Shown here one piece after another: positions 30,845-39,135 of a stretch of DNA of 64,000 bases. The notes under the pieces are model-generated. The model was given only the letters and a program-made list of their open reading frames with translations. It had not been told where the DNA came from and searched no databases. The DNA lies in assembly GCA_028335825.1 (NCBI GenBank), contig JAIOKI010000002.1, positions 620,001 through 684,000 of the forward strand, written 5' to 3'. Source of the stretch: Nosema muscidifuracis (lineage: Eukaryota; Microsporidia; Nosematidae). The stretch's first letter is position 1; each line of letters starts with the position of its first letter. The position numbers were made by a program, and so were the translations under genes.

Positions 30845-31540
30845 AAATTTATTTAAAAATTTTATAATGTATCAGAAATATGATTGATATTTTCAAATTT
30901 TTAGAAGGTTAATTAAAGTCTAAAAAATAATAATTTTTCTTTAAGTGTTTTATTTTTATGACTCAATCATATATATATATTATATATGATTGAGTCAATT
31001 ATATAAAATAATAAATGTTTCTTTTAATATATTATCAAATAATTTGAATATTTATTATATTTCTCTATTTAATATATTGTCAAATATTTATTTTTTTAAT
31101 ATATTATCAAATAACTTGAATATTTATTATATTACATTGTAATGACTCAAATAACAAATATTTCTTTTTTAATATATTGTCAAATAACTTGAATATTTAA
31201 TATATTTATTTATTTAAAATATTACATTGTTATGACTCAAATAACAAATATTTTTTTATTTACTGTATTGAATTTAAATGACTCAATTGTTTATAATATA
31301 TATTTTTATAAAATTCAAATAACTTTAATATTTAAAGTATATATTCAGTTTAATCATTAATAACTTGAAGCAAATTGATATTTAAAATTTTTTATAAATT
31401 TGATTGGTCATAATTTTTAATACAACATACTAAACAAATTATATAGATTTTTATAATTTGATAATCTTCTGAATATTATTAAATATAAAACTTAACTAGT
31501 TTCATACAATAGATAAATTTTTTTGAATCAAACAAAAACA
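30845..31540. repeat. AT-rich spacer with palindrome and interspersed repeats
   Basis: 30959-30997 is an inverted repeat: TGACTCAATCATATATA then its exact complement TATATATGATTGAGTCA. From about 31010 to 31270 the motifs AATATATTRTCAAATA, AACTTGAATATTTA and ATGACTCAA recur irregularly. No gene is visible. This lies upstream of the secreted tandem family. Confidence 0.6.
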
Positions 31541-32278
31541 ATGCATACTTTTATTCTATATCTGATATATATAGCAGCGACATGTTCACACTCAGGAGAA
31601 ACTTATATATTAAAAGTAAAAATACATTTAGATGAATTTACTATATACAAAATTGTTGGTATGGAAAAATTAGGAAATACATTTGAGAATAAAGGAATTA
31701 GAGATATAGCTAAGAATTATTTGAATAGAATATTTAATGATTTAAATAAGGATCTTGATAGATATGGTGTACAGCTAGAAGGTGATTATACAGCTTTACA
31801 TCTTGATGAACTTGAAGTAAAAATTGATAAAGAAAAGGAATGTGGAAAAAAACAAGTAGCTATGCAAGTTAACCAACTACTTTCAACTAAATTAACATAT
31901 CCAAATACTGATGGAGTAGGGCTTAGACTTGTAGGAATATCTTGTGAAGTATTTCCTCCAGAACAGATTCCTTTTTTTACAAACCCGGTTTCTGGATGTG
32001 GACATATAGGAACTATATTTGTTTTAGATCCAGTAACTTTAAAATCACAAATTAGCTTACTAATGAAAGGATTTATTACTAATGGAGTTGGTATGTTTTT
32101 ACCTTTGCCTTCTGATGCCTTTAAAAAAACTCTTTGTACATTCGCTGAAAGATGTACGAAAAATAACGACGCATTCGGTGTGGTAACGAATCATATAAGT
32201 TATATTAAACACAATATGTATAATGAGCCATCAGAAGAATCTTCACATACCGAAACAAAAATGTTTAATATGAGATAA
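31541..32278 (+). CDS. Secreted six-cysteine family protein, copy 1
   Basis: Not a family I recognise by name. A 245-residue protein with a signal peptide (MHTFILYLIYIAAT). Six cysteines are conserved in all three neighbouring copies: C15, C101, C135, C153, C199 and C205, suggesting three disulfides in a secreted protein. Conserved blocks are KIHLDEFT (27-34), YLNRIFNDLNKDLDRYGVQL (60-79), YPNTDGVGLRLVGISC (120-135) and GCGHIGTIFV (152-161). Their order recalls the first half of a reprolysin/ADAM (M12B) domain, in which a VVDHE strand, an IVNxVNxIY helix and GLAYVGxMC occur in this order, but no HExxH zinc motif exists. Longest C-terminal tail of the three. The frame opens at a TTG at 31523; the ATG at 31541 gives a proper signal peptide. 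Confidence 0.75.
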   Translation: MHTFILYLIYIAATCSHSGETYILKVKIHLDEFTIYKIVGMEKLGNTFENKGIRDIAKNYLNRIFNDLNKDLDRYGVQLEGDYTALHLDELEVKIDKEKECGKKQVAMQVNQLLSTKLTYPNTDGVGLRLVGISCEVFPPEQIPFFTNPVSGCGHIGTIFVLDPVTLKSQISLLMKGFITNGVGMFLPLPSDAFKKTLCTFAERCTKNNDAFGVVTNHISYIKHNMYNEPSEESSHTETKMFNMR

Positions 32279-33218
32279 ATTATTATATTCTAATTTTCTT
32301 GTTATTACATTTTTTTTTTCTTTTATTAATACGCTATTGAGCTTTTAATATTTATGTGTAAAAATATCTTTAAAGTAATTTGATTTAAAAAATTTAAAAG
32401 AAAAGTTTTAAAATCTTGATATAATCATAAAAAAATATATTATATAAATTTAAAAATTAATTAATCAACATTATTTATCATTTCTTTTCTTACAAATATT
32501 TAATAAATTAAATTACGTTTTAGTCAACTATTCTTTAATTGAATAATACCTTTATGTATACTTAAATAATTTCTAACTCTTGATTAATAAAATGATATGT
32601 TAAAAAAATCAAGGAAAATGTCACTGTTTAAGAATTACTGTCAATGCTTAATATTTAATTGAAAAAAAAACATTCAAATTTCAATCAAAAATATAAAATA
32701 TGTAAAATATTTCATATTGAAAACGTCACTGATATGAAAATTTTTTTATATTGAAAACGTCGCAGATAAGAAAAATATTTATATTGAAAACGTCACTGAT
32801 ATGAAAAATTTTTTATATTGAAAACGTCGCAGGTAAGAAAATATCATTTAATTAAAAAAATTAGCTTTTTTTATTTTAATTATTATATTTATAAGCATCT
32901 AATTAATTTTTTTATTTAGTAGTTTCATAATTACCATAAGATTTCAATATAAATAAATTTTGACAGATTTTATTTTTAAAATTTAATTAAAAAATATATT
33001 AAAAGATTTTTAAATTTTTTTCTATTTAACCATATGTCGTATTCAGTAGTCAAAAATGTTTCGTTATTTTTTTTTGATAAATCAATTCTATTAACAAATA
33101 AACATTTAAAAAAATATCAAAACACGAACAAATTACACAATCAAATTATAATGAAATCGAGTTTTAATGGTCAAATTTTGATTTTTATTTATATTAAAAA
33201 TATTTTCAAGATTCTAAT
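32279..33218. repeat. Spacer with alternating 33-34 bp minisatellite
   Basis: Four units starting ATATTGAAAACGTC at 32714, 32748, 32781 and 32815. They alternate: units 1 and 3 continue ACTGATATGAAAA, units 2 and 4 continue GCAGRTAAGAAAA, so the real period is a 67-bp dimer present twice. The rest is AT-rich. A 62-codon frame 33034-33222 overlaps the next start codon and is not accepted. Confidence 0.85.
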
Positions 33219-33923
33219 ATGAGATTTTTAATACAAATATTTTTAATCCTGAATGTTATAAATGGATGCTCTAATAGTGGTACTTATGTCGTGAACGTAA
33301 AATTTCATTTAGATGAGTTAACATATCAAAAGATATTAGTAACTGAAAAAATAAAAGGGGGACTTGATTTTAGTAAAGGTCCACATGAATTAGTAACTTC
33401 TTATCTAAACGAGATACTTAAGGAAATAAATTCTGAATTAGAAGATTCTAGTGTACAATTAATAGGTGACTATAGCTTATTAATATTTGAAGAACTTGAA
33501 TTAATTTTAGATAAGGAGAAATTGTGCTTAACAAAATTTATGATTACACAAGCAGCATTAACTCTTCTACCTCAACTTGTTTATCCAAAAACTAATGGAC
33601 TTGGTTTAAGAATAGTAGCATTATCATGTGTATCATTTGATCCTGTACAAATACCGTTTTTTCCTATATCAAATGGATCATGTGGAAATCTTGGCACGAT
33701 ATTTGTTATTGAACCTAATTTATTGAAGTCTCAGATTAAACTTCTTATAAAAGGGTTTATAGGTAAAGACATCGGATCAGAATTATTAATGGATGACGAA
33801 TCTTCAAAAAAAAATCTCTGTAGGTTTGTTGATAGGTGCGTAGCGAAAAATAATCATTTGGGAAAATTTATAAATAATCTAGTTAAAGTGGAATACACAC
33901 CGACTAAAAATAATACTAATTAA
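33219..33923 (+). CDS. Secreted six-cysteine family protein, copy 2
   Basis: Paralogue of the genes at 31541 and 35152, 234 residues. Signal peptide MRFLIQIFLILNVING, then Cys-Ser-Asn-Ser at the predicted mature N-terminus. The family blocks are present as KFHLDELTYQKILVTEKI, YLNEILKEINSELEDSSVQL, YPKTNGLGLRIVALSC, SCGNLGTIFVIEP and KNLCRFVDRCVAKN, with all six family cysteines. The acidic FEELELILDKEKLC stretch between blocks 2 and 3 is also shared. No zinc-binding HExxH. Expression signals: no CCC box within 15 bases of the ATG. Same strand as the other two, about 0.9-1.2 kb from each, so they probably arose by tandem duplication and are transcribed separately. Confidence 0.75.
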   Translation: MRFLIQIFLILNVINGCSNSGTYVVNVKFHLDELTYQKILVTEKIKGGLDFSKGPHELVTSYLNEILKEINSELEDSSVQLIGDYSLLIFEELELILDKEKLCLTKFMITQAALTLLPQLVYPKTNGLGLRIVALSCVSFDPVQIPFFPISNGSCGNLGTIFVIEPNLLKSQIKLLIKGFIGKDIGSELLMDDESSKKNLCRFVDRCVAKNNHLGKFINNLVKVEYTPTKNNTN

Positions 33924-35151
33924 AATATATTCATAATATAAATTTTTATTTTCAAGATATTGTTTGTAAATAATTTTCTATTTATAATTTAATTGGGTAT
34001 ATTAATTTAAGTATCTACTGTCATTTTACAAAAGATTACATTTTCGGCTTTAGAGCCACCTTTATCTCAGTACAAAATTTTACATTACTTACTTTTTATC
34101 GGCTTTACCGTGTTAAACTCTTCAAAGTCATTTTTAGAACTCTTGTCTTCACATATGCTTCGGTTTTGTCTACTATTTAAGTTCTTTTATGTATCATCAA
34201 TAGAAGTAGTTACTAAGCAATACAAAGTGACCATATATAGTATACTATTGACTTATATAGTGATACCGTGTGATTAGCTAGTAGATTGTACTTATGTCTT
34301 TTTTTCAGTTTCAATAGACTTTATATAAATCTTTTAATTACAACTTCATTATTTTATATTAAGTTTAATTAAAATATTTAAAATTACTGAATGCCTTAAT
34401 GGATCTTTAAAATATTTTAATGCCTCAATAGATATTTAAAATAGCTTAATTTAATATATTATTTTATATATAATAAAATTTGAATATTATTTTAATTTTT
34501 TTATTGAATTTAATAGAAATGTCTTATTGATTAGCTTATATTTAATTTAAGATGATATGAAATTATTTTTGCACCAATTGATTTTTTTGATAGATTAAGT
34601 TTTTAATTAAGTTTCAGTTTATAAATAAAATTTTTTTCACAAAAAAAGTTTGAAATAAATTTAAGCTAAGATATCAATTAAAAATATTACTAGAGTTTTC
34701 ATATGATTTTCAAGTATATACCTTCTTTTTAGTCTTAAAATTTTCACGAAAAAGATAATAATTCAAATAAAAATTGTATCTTAATATTATATCATATCTC
34801 TGTAAATGAACAAACTAAAAACAAATTAGTTTGAAAAAGAGAAATTAAATTAATTAATAATCTAAATCTTAATAAAAATTTTTGTTAAATGAACCAACTT
34901 AAAACAAATTAGTTTGAAAAAGATCTATCAAATTAATTAATAATCTGAATTTTTATTTGAATTATTATAATCATTAATTTATCTACATAAAGATATTTTG
35001 TAATTAAAAATACATTGTAAATTAAATTAAAAAAATTCAATAATAGTCTTTTAATGATTATAAAACAGGTTTATTAGCTAAGTTAAATGACACATAATTA
35101 ACTTTGAAACTTGTTTCTTTGGATTTTAAAAGATCTTCAAATTTTACAGTT
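33924..35151. repeat. Spacer with an 83-bp direct repeat and a higher-GC stretch
   Basis: Near 34805 and 34888 the unit AATGAACAAACTAAAAACAA / AATGAACCAACTTAAAACAA, continuing through AATTAGTTTGAAAAAGA and AAATTAATTAATAATCT, is present twice (83-bp period). The stretch 34020-34330 is less AT-rich and gives short coding-like minus-strand segments in more than one frame; it may be a decayed gene but I cannot identify it. Confidence 0.55.
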
Positions 35152-35877
35152 ATGATATTATTAATCTTTCTATTTTATAATCAAATTGTATTTTCAAGAT
35201 GTTCAGATAAAGAAGGAACATTCATTATAAATGTACAGATACATCTTGATGAATTGACAATCGAAAGAGTACTTACAGTTGAGAAGATTAAAATGAAATT
35301 TTCTAATTTACCAACTGATCGTCAGATAATAATTAATTATCTTAATAGTATATTTAATGATATTAATAAGAATTTGAAAGATTCGGGAGTTCAACTAAGA
35401 GGAGATTATAATAATTTAATATTTGAAGAACTTGGAGTAAAATTGAACAAAGCTAAACTTTGTAATGAAAAAGCAATGGCTAATAAATCTACAAGAAGAC
35501 TTGTATTAAAATTAGCATATCCGAATACGAAAGGACTTGGTTTAAGAATAGTCTGTCTTTCATGTATAATTTTTGATCCAAAACAAACTCCATTCTATAT
35601 TATGCCAACACTTGGATGTGGAAAGATAGGAACTATTTTTGTAAGCAATCCATTTACATTAAAAGCTAAGATTAAATACCTAATTAAGAATTTTATAAGC
35701 GAAAGAATGAATAAATTTTATTCAATTAAATCAGATGGGTTTAAAAAATATTTATGCCGTTTTGTTAACAAATGTGCTGTTGAAAATGATTTAATTGGTA
35801 AATTTGAAAAAAATTTAGTGAAAATGGATATTATGAATGAAGGAAATTCTAATGAAAATGTAGTAAACGAAATTTAA
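35152..35877 (+). CDS. Secreted six-cysteine family protein, copy 3
   Basis: Third tandem paralogue, 241 residues from the ATG at 35152 (the frame is open back to a TTG at 35104, but the ATG start yields the signal peptide MILLIFLFYNQIVFS directly before the first family cysteine). It keeps IHLDELTIERVLTVEKIKMK, YLNSIFNDINKNLKDSGVQL, YPNTKGLGLRIVCLSC, GCGKIGTIFVSNP and KYLCRFVNKCAVEN, with the six family cysteines plus one extra (VCLSC). The acidic residues before block 3 are partly replaced by basic ones compared with copies 1 and 2, so the copies have different surface charge. It ends inside the left arm of a perfect inverted repeat, convergent to YTM1. Confidence 0.75.
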   Translation: MILLIFLFYNQIVFSRCSDKEGTFIINVQIHLDELTIERVLTVEKIKMKFSNLPTDRQIIINYLNSIFNDINKNLKDSGVQLRGDYNNLIFEELGVKLNKAKLCNEKAMANKSTRRLVLKLAYPNTKGLGLRIVCLSCIIFDPKQTPFYIMPTLGCGKIGTIFVSNPFTLKAKIKYLIKNFISERMNKFYSIKSDGFKKYLCRFVNKCAVENDLIGKFEKNLVKMDIMNEGNSNENVVNEI

Positions 35878-35986
35878 TAAAGTAAAATTTATTAAAATTT
35901 TTATTTGAAAAAAATAAAATTAATTAAGATTTTAATAATAATGAATTATTTTTTTGGATAAAAATTTTAATAAATTTTACTTTATT
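35876..35986. terminator. Perfect 29-bp inverted repeat between convergent genes
   Basis: 35876-35904 and 35958-35986 are exact reverse complements over 29 bases, separated by 53 bp. Each arm starts with AATAAAG when read outward from its own gene, so both convergent genes (secreted copy 3 and YTM1) end with the same poly(A)-signal-like sequence at the base of a potential hairpin. A bidirectional 3'-end signal is inferred. Confidence 0.55.
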
Positions 35987-36008
35987 AAATTTAATTAATC
36001 ATTATTTA

Positions 36009-37058
36009 TTAAATAATTAAATTTAATTTTTTTTTATAAAGTTTTGTACCTGAACTTATTAACAATATATTATCAATTATTTCTATTCCACTAACTTCAG
36101 AATCAAATTTAAATTCATAAATAAGTTTATAAGGATCTAATATAATTATTTGTACAATATATTGGCCTCCAATAATAACTGTATTGTCATTCAATATTCT
36201 TATCCAATCTATAAATCTAATCTCAATATTATAATTTACTATATTATTATCTGTTTGCTTATACAAAACATTAGAAGAAGTTCCATAAAAAACAGAATCT
36301 TTGTAAGTTTCAGAACATGTTATTATAAAATCTTTTTTTTCATTATCAATGAAGTCATCTATTAATTTTAAAATATTTCCATTTCGAGCACAGAAAAACA
36401 AAATTTTATTCTGTTCGTAGATTGAGATTATTTCATAACCTTCAATTTCTCCTAATAATTTATGGTCATCATTTTCATAAACAAAACATTTTCCATCTTG
36501 AGTTCCGTAAAGAACTTTGTTCTCATATACAAACAAAGAAGAAATTTCTAATTTATCAGATATTACGTTAGAAGTATTAAAATTAACTAATCCTAAATTT
36601 TTTACAAATCCCATTTGATGTAGTTCATTAAAACACATCATTCTGACATTTATAAAGCATTCTTCATTGCCAACATCAATTATTTTACCAAAATCTAGTT
36701 CAAGACATTTAAGTACACTCTTATAAAATCCTATATAAACACACTTTCTCAAAACATCCGTTTTTATAAAAGAAATTTGGTGTTTCAAATCAAGTTCCTC
36801 ATCAAATTTATTTTTTTCAACTTCGAATTCTATTACGATTTTTGTTTCACTATTTATTTTGTATCTCTCCATTACAGATTCTAAAGACAATTTAAAAACT
36901 TCTTTGTTAATGTAAAATGTGTAGAGTTCTGAATTATTTTTAATATGGTTTATATATTTCTGTAAATCTTCTGGTTTAAAACTACTATCAACATGTATTA
37001 TGTAATTAGATTGGGATTCATTGTTAAGTTCTATAAGCTCTACTAATACATTTGTCAT
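36009..37058 (-). CDS. YTM1: Ribosome biogenesis protein YTM1 (WDR12)
   Basis: Member of the PeBoW (Nop7-Erb1-Ytm1) complex, needed for 60S maturation in the nucleolus; its ubiquitin-like domain is recognised by the Rea1 ATPase. Residues 1-85 fit the NLE ubiquitin-like domain: YTFYINKEVFKLSLESVMER followed by ETKIVIEFEVE, like FLVNGEFLRTSLxEYL and VLEIEY in Ytm1. The remainder (about 100-349) consists of diverged WD40 blades (for example KVLYGTQDGKCFVYEND and SVFYGTSSNVLYKQT) with few canonical WD dipeptides. At 349 residues it is shorter than yeast Ytm1 (460). CCCC at 37062-37065 precedes the ATG by three bases. Divergent from FCF1, another ribosome biogenesis gene, 214 bp away. Confidence 0.82.
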   Translation of the reverse strand: MTNVLVELIELNNESQSNYIIHVDSSFKPEDLQKYINHIKNNSELYTFYINKEVFKLSLESVMERYKINSETKIVIEFEVEKNKFDEELDLKHQISFIKTDVLRKCVYIGFYKSVLKCLELDFGKIIDVGNEECFINVRMMCFNELHQMGFVKNLGLVNFNTSNVISDKLEISSLFVYENKVLYGTQDGKCFVYENDDHKLLGEIEGYEIISIYEQNKILFFCARNGNILKLIDDFIDNEKKDFIITCSETYKDSVFYGTSSNVLYKQTDNNIVNYNIEIRFIDWIRILNDNTVIIGGQYIVQIIILDPYKLIYEFKFDSEVSGIEIIDNILLISSGTKLYKKKLNLII

Positions 37059-37272
37059 AAAGGGGTAAATTATTATCTTCTTACTTAATAGATCATTTAA
37101 TGTTTTACTTTTTAACGTTTCTTAATTTAAATTTCATAATCATTCTATTAATTTAAAGAATTATTAAAGATAGTATTTTTTATTAATCGTTCTTAATAAG
37201 AGATAAATATTCATAAATGAAGTATTTTTAGCTTTTTATTTATGGTTTAAATATTTTAGTACTATTTTACCC

Positions 37273-37794
37273 ATGGCGAAAATAAAAAAAATTTTAAATA
37301 TCAATAAAAATAAGAACAAGATATTAAACCAACCCAAAGAAAAGAAACAAATTGAATTACCACAGTTTGATGAGAAATTTGCTTTTAATCATTCGTTACG
37401 TCCTCCTTATAGTGTAATCTTAGATACAAATTATATCAATGACTGTATTAGAAAGAAAAAAGATATGAAAAATGAATTGTGGACTGTTCTAGATGGAAAC
37501 GTTAAAATGTTCGTTCCTGAATGCGTTATAGGAGAGTTAGAGAAATTAGGTAGACCCTATAGAGTGGCACTTGCTTTAGTTAGAAATGATGAAATAACAA
37601 GACTTAGCTGTGATCATAAGGGTACATACGCTGATGATTGTATATTAGATAGAGTTACCAAACATAGATGCTATATAGTTGCAACTTCCGACGTTGGACT
37701 CAAACAAAGAATTAAAAATATTCAAGGGGTTCCTATCGTCTCATTTAGGGGACAGAGATCGTTTGTTGAAAGATTTATTCCAGCGACTTATTAA
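37273..37794 (+). CDS. FCF1: rRNA-processing endonuclease FCF1/UTP24 (PIN domain)
   Basis: SSU-processome PIN nuclease that cleaves pre-rRNA at sites A1/A2. The protein is 173 residues with a basic N-terminus and a PIN domain with the acidic cluster intact: D51 in VILDTNYIN, E88 in CVIGELEKLG, D121/D122 in KGTYADDC and D140 in IVATSDVGLKQRI. The block HKGTYADDCILDRVTKHRCY is near-identical in pattern to fungal and animal Fcf1. CCC directly precedes the ATG (37270-37272). The stop is followed immediately by a 24-bp repeat array that reuses sequence from the 3' flank. Confidence 0.93.
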   Translation: MAKIKKILNINKNKNKILNQPKEKKQIELPQFDEKFAFNHSLRPPYSVILDTNYINDCIRKKKDMKNELWTVLDGNVKMFVPECVIGELEKLGRPYRVALALVRNDEITRLSCDHKGTYADDCILDRVTKHRCYIVATSDVGLKQRIKNIQGVPIVSFRGQRSFVERFIPATY

Positions 37795-37796
37795 AA

Positions 37797-37960
37797 ATTC
37801 GAAAAAAGTTTTGAGAGATTTATTATTTGAATTTTTGAAAGATTTATTATTTGAATTTTTGAAAGATTTATTATTTGAACTAATTCGAAAAAAGTTTTGA
37901 GAGATTTATTATTTGAATTTTTGAAAGATTTATTATTTGCACTAATTTGAATTTTTGATA
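37797..37960. repeat. 24-bp minisatellite inside an 85-bp higher-order repeat
   Basis: GATTTATTATTTGAATTTTT followed by GAAA is repeated about six times. A larger unit starting ATTCGAAAAAAGTTTTGAGA occurs at 37797 and about 37882, so the array has a second level with a period near 85 bp. A 73-codon frame through it is a by-product of the repeat. The rest of the spacer to 38271 is AT-rich with a diverged AGGAGATTTATTA motif. Confidence 0.8.
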
Positions 37961-38271
37961 GATGTATTGTTCACATTTATTAAAAATTTAAGAAATTTAT
38001 TGTTCAAATTTATTAAAAAGTTAGGAGATTTATTAATCTCATCCATAGAATATTCAAATCATATTTATTTTAGGAGATTTATTATTCTCACCTATTAAAT
38101 ATTAATAAAACATTTTTGATGTTGAGTTTCAGAATCAAAATGGAACTTTCATTTTTCTTTTCTTTTATTTGTTTTTAATTAATCTTAGTTTTAAAAATTA
38201 TTATTATAGGTTCTTTATGAAACACTTGTATCATCACATTGTAAATAAAAAAAAGATCGTTGATTATTCTA

Positions 38272-38940
38272 ATGATTACTGTTTTTATAGCTTCTCTGTT
38301 TGCATTCGGATATCTCGACAAGACAATGGCATCTAATTTATTTGATAGGGATACAGTACTAAACACTCCTGATACTTTTTTAGGGAACAGTGGTATTCCA
38401 ATATGGAATGTAAAGGCTGATATAAATGCTACAGAAGGTAAAATATTTGAGGAATTAAGACTTTTACTAAGCCATTATTTCTCTTATTTCCATGCTAATG
38501 TTCCCGAGTTCAGAACCTGGTACGAGTCAGATTTCTATGAAATTGATGACGATTCTAAAAAGAAAATGATAAATTCATTAAACACCAATATTACTTCTAT
38601 AAGAGATATGGATAGTTTCTGGTTAAATACTCAAGGAAGTTATCTTAAAGCTCATTTAGCTAGAATTACCAGTTTAATTCAACATTTTAGTACTCTACTT
38701 GAAATGCAGAATCTTAAATATAATACAATAACTAATGAACCTGATATAAGTACCCTCACTCCAGAACAAAGAAATATTTGGTTATTAAATAAAGCAAGAT
38801 ATATTACAGAAAATTTACAAACTGGACTTGCGAATCATGAGAATGGAAGATTTACAAATGTATACAAGAGCTTTCTTAATGCTACAGTTGAAAAAAAGAA
38901 GCTTGATTTGGTATTCTCAAAAGTAATTTTGAGTATTTAA
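38272..38940 (+). CDS. Secreted protein of unknown function
   Basis: Not recognised. A 222-residue protein from the ATG at 38272 (the frame also has a TTG at 38260). Residues 1-15 (MITVFIASLFAFGYL) form a signal peptide or short signal anchor. The mature part is acidic to neutral, helical, has no cysteines in the region I checked and contains Asn-linked glycosylation-like sites (NAT, NIT). It has no second membrane segment. Secretion to the spore surface or host cell is inferred from the signal peptide only. It sits between FCF1 and a gamma-tubulin complex gene, close to the secreted tandem family. Confidence 0.65.
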   Translation: MITVFIASLFAFGYLDKTMASNLFDRDTVLNTPDTFLGNSGIPIWNVKADINATEGKIFEELRLLLSHYFSYFHANVPEFRTWYESDFYEIDDDSKKKMINSLNTNITSIRDMDSFWLNTQGSYLKAHLARITSLIQHFSTLLEMQNLKYNTITNEPDISTLTPEQRNIWLLNKARYITENLQTGLANHENGRFTNVYKSFLNATVEKKKLDLVFSKVILSI

Positions 38941-39135
38941 ATTAAATTAATTTAACTTATATTATTTTATAGGAATTTAATAGATGTTTCATTCTATAAT
39001 AAAACTCTTATAGAATCTCATTAATATTTATATCTACAAATAATAGAAGATTAAAATCTCAATTACTGATATTCTTAGCTTAAAATAAATACTTAAATCA
39101 TCTTAAAATTTTATTTAATTAAAAGATTAGCTTTT

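Noticed and set aside
33034-33222. 62-codon frame whose stop overlaps the ATG of secreted copy 2 (ATGA)
   Set aside because: Low-complexity Lys/Asn/Ile sequence; probably the 5' leader of copy 2. An upstream ORF is conceivable but unsupported.
37679-37900. 73-codon frame across the FCF1 end and downstream repeat
   Set aside because: Repeated FLKDLLFE peptide is just the translation of the 24-bp minisatellite; overlaps FCF1 in another frame.
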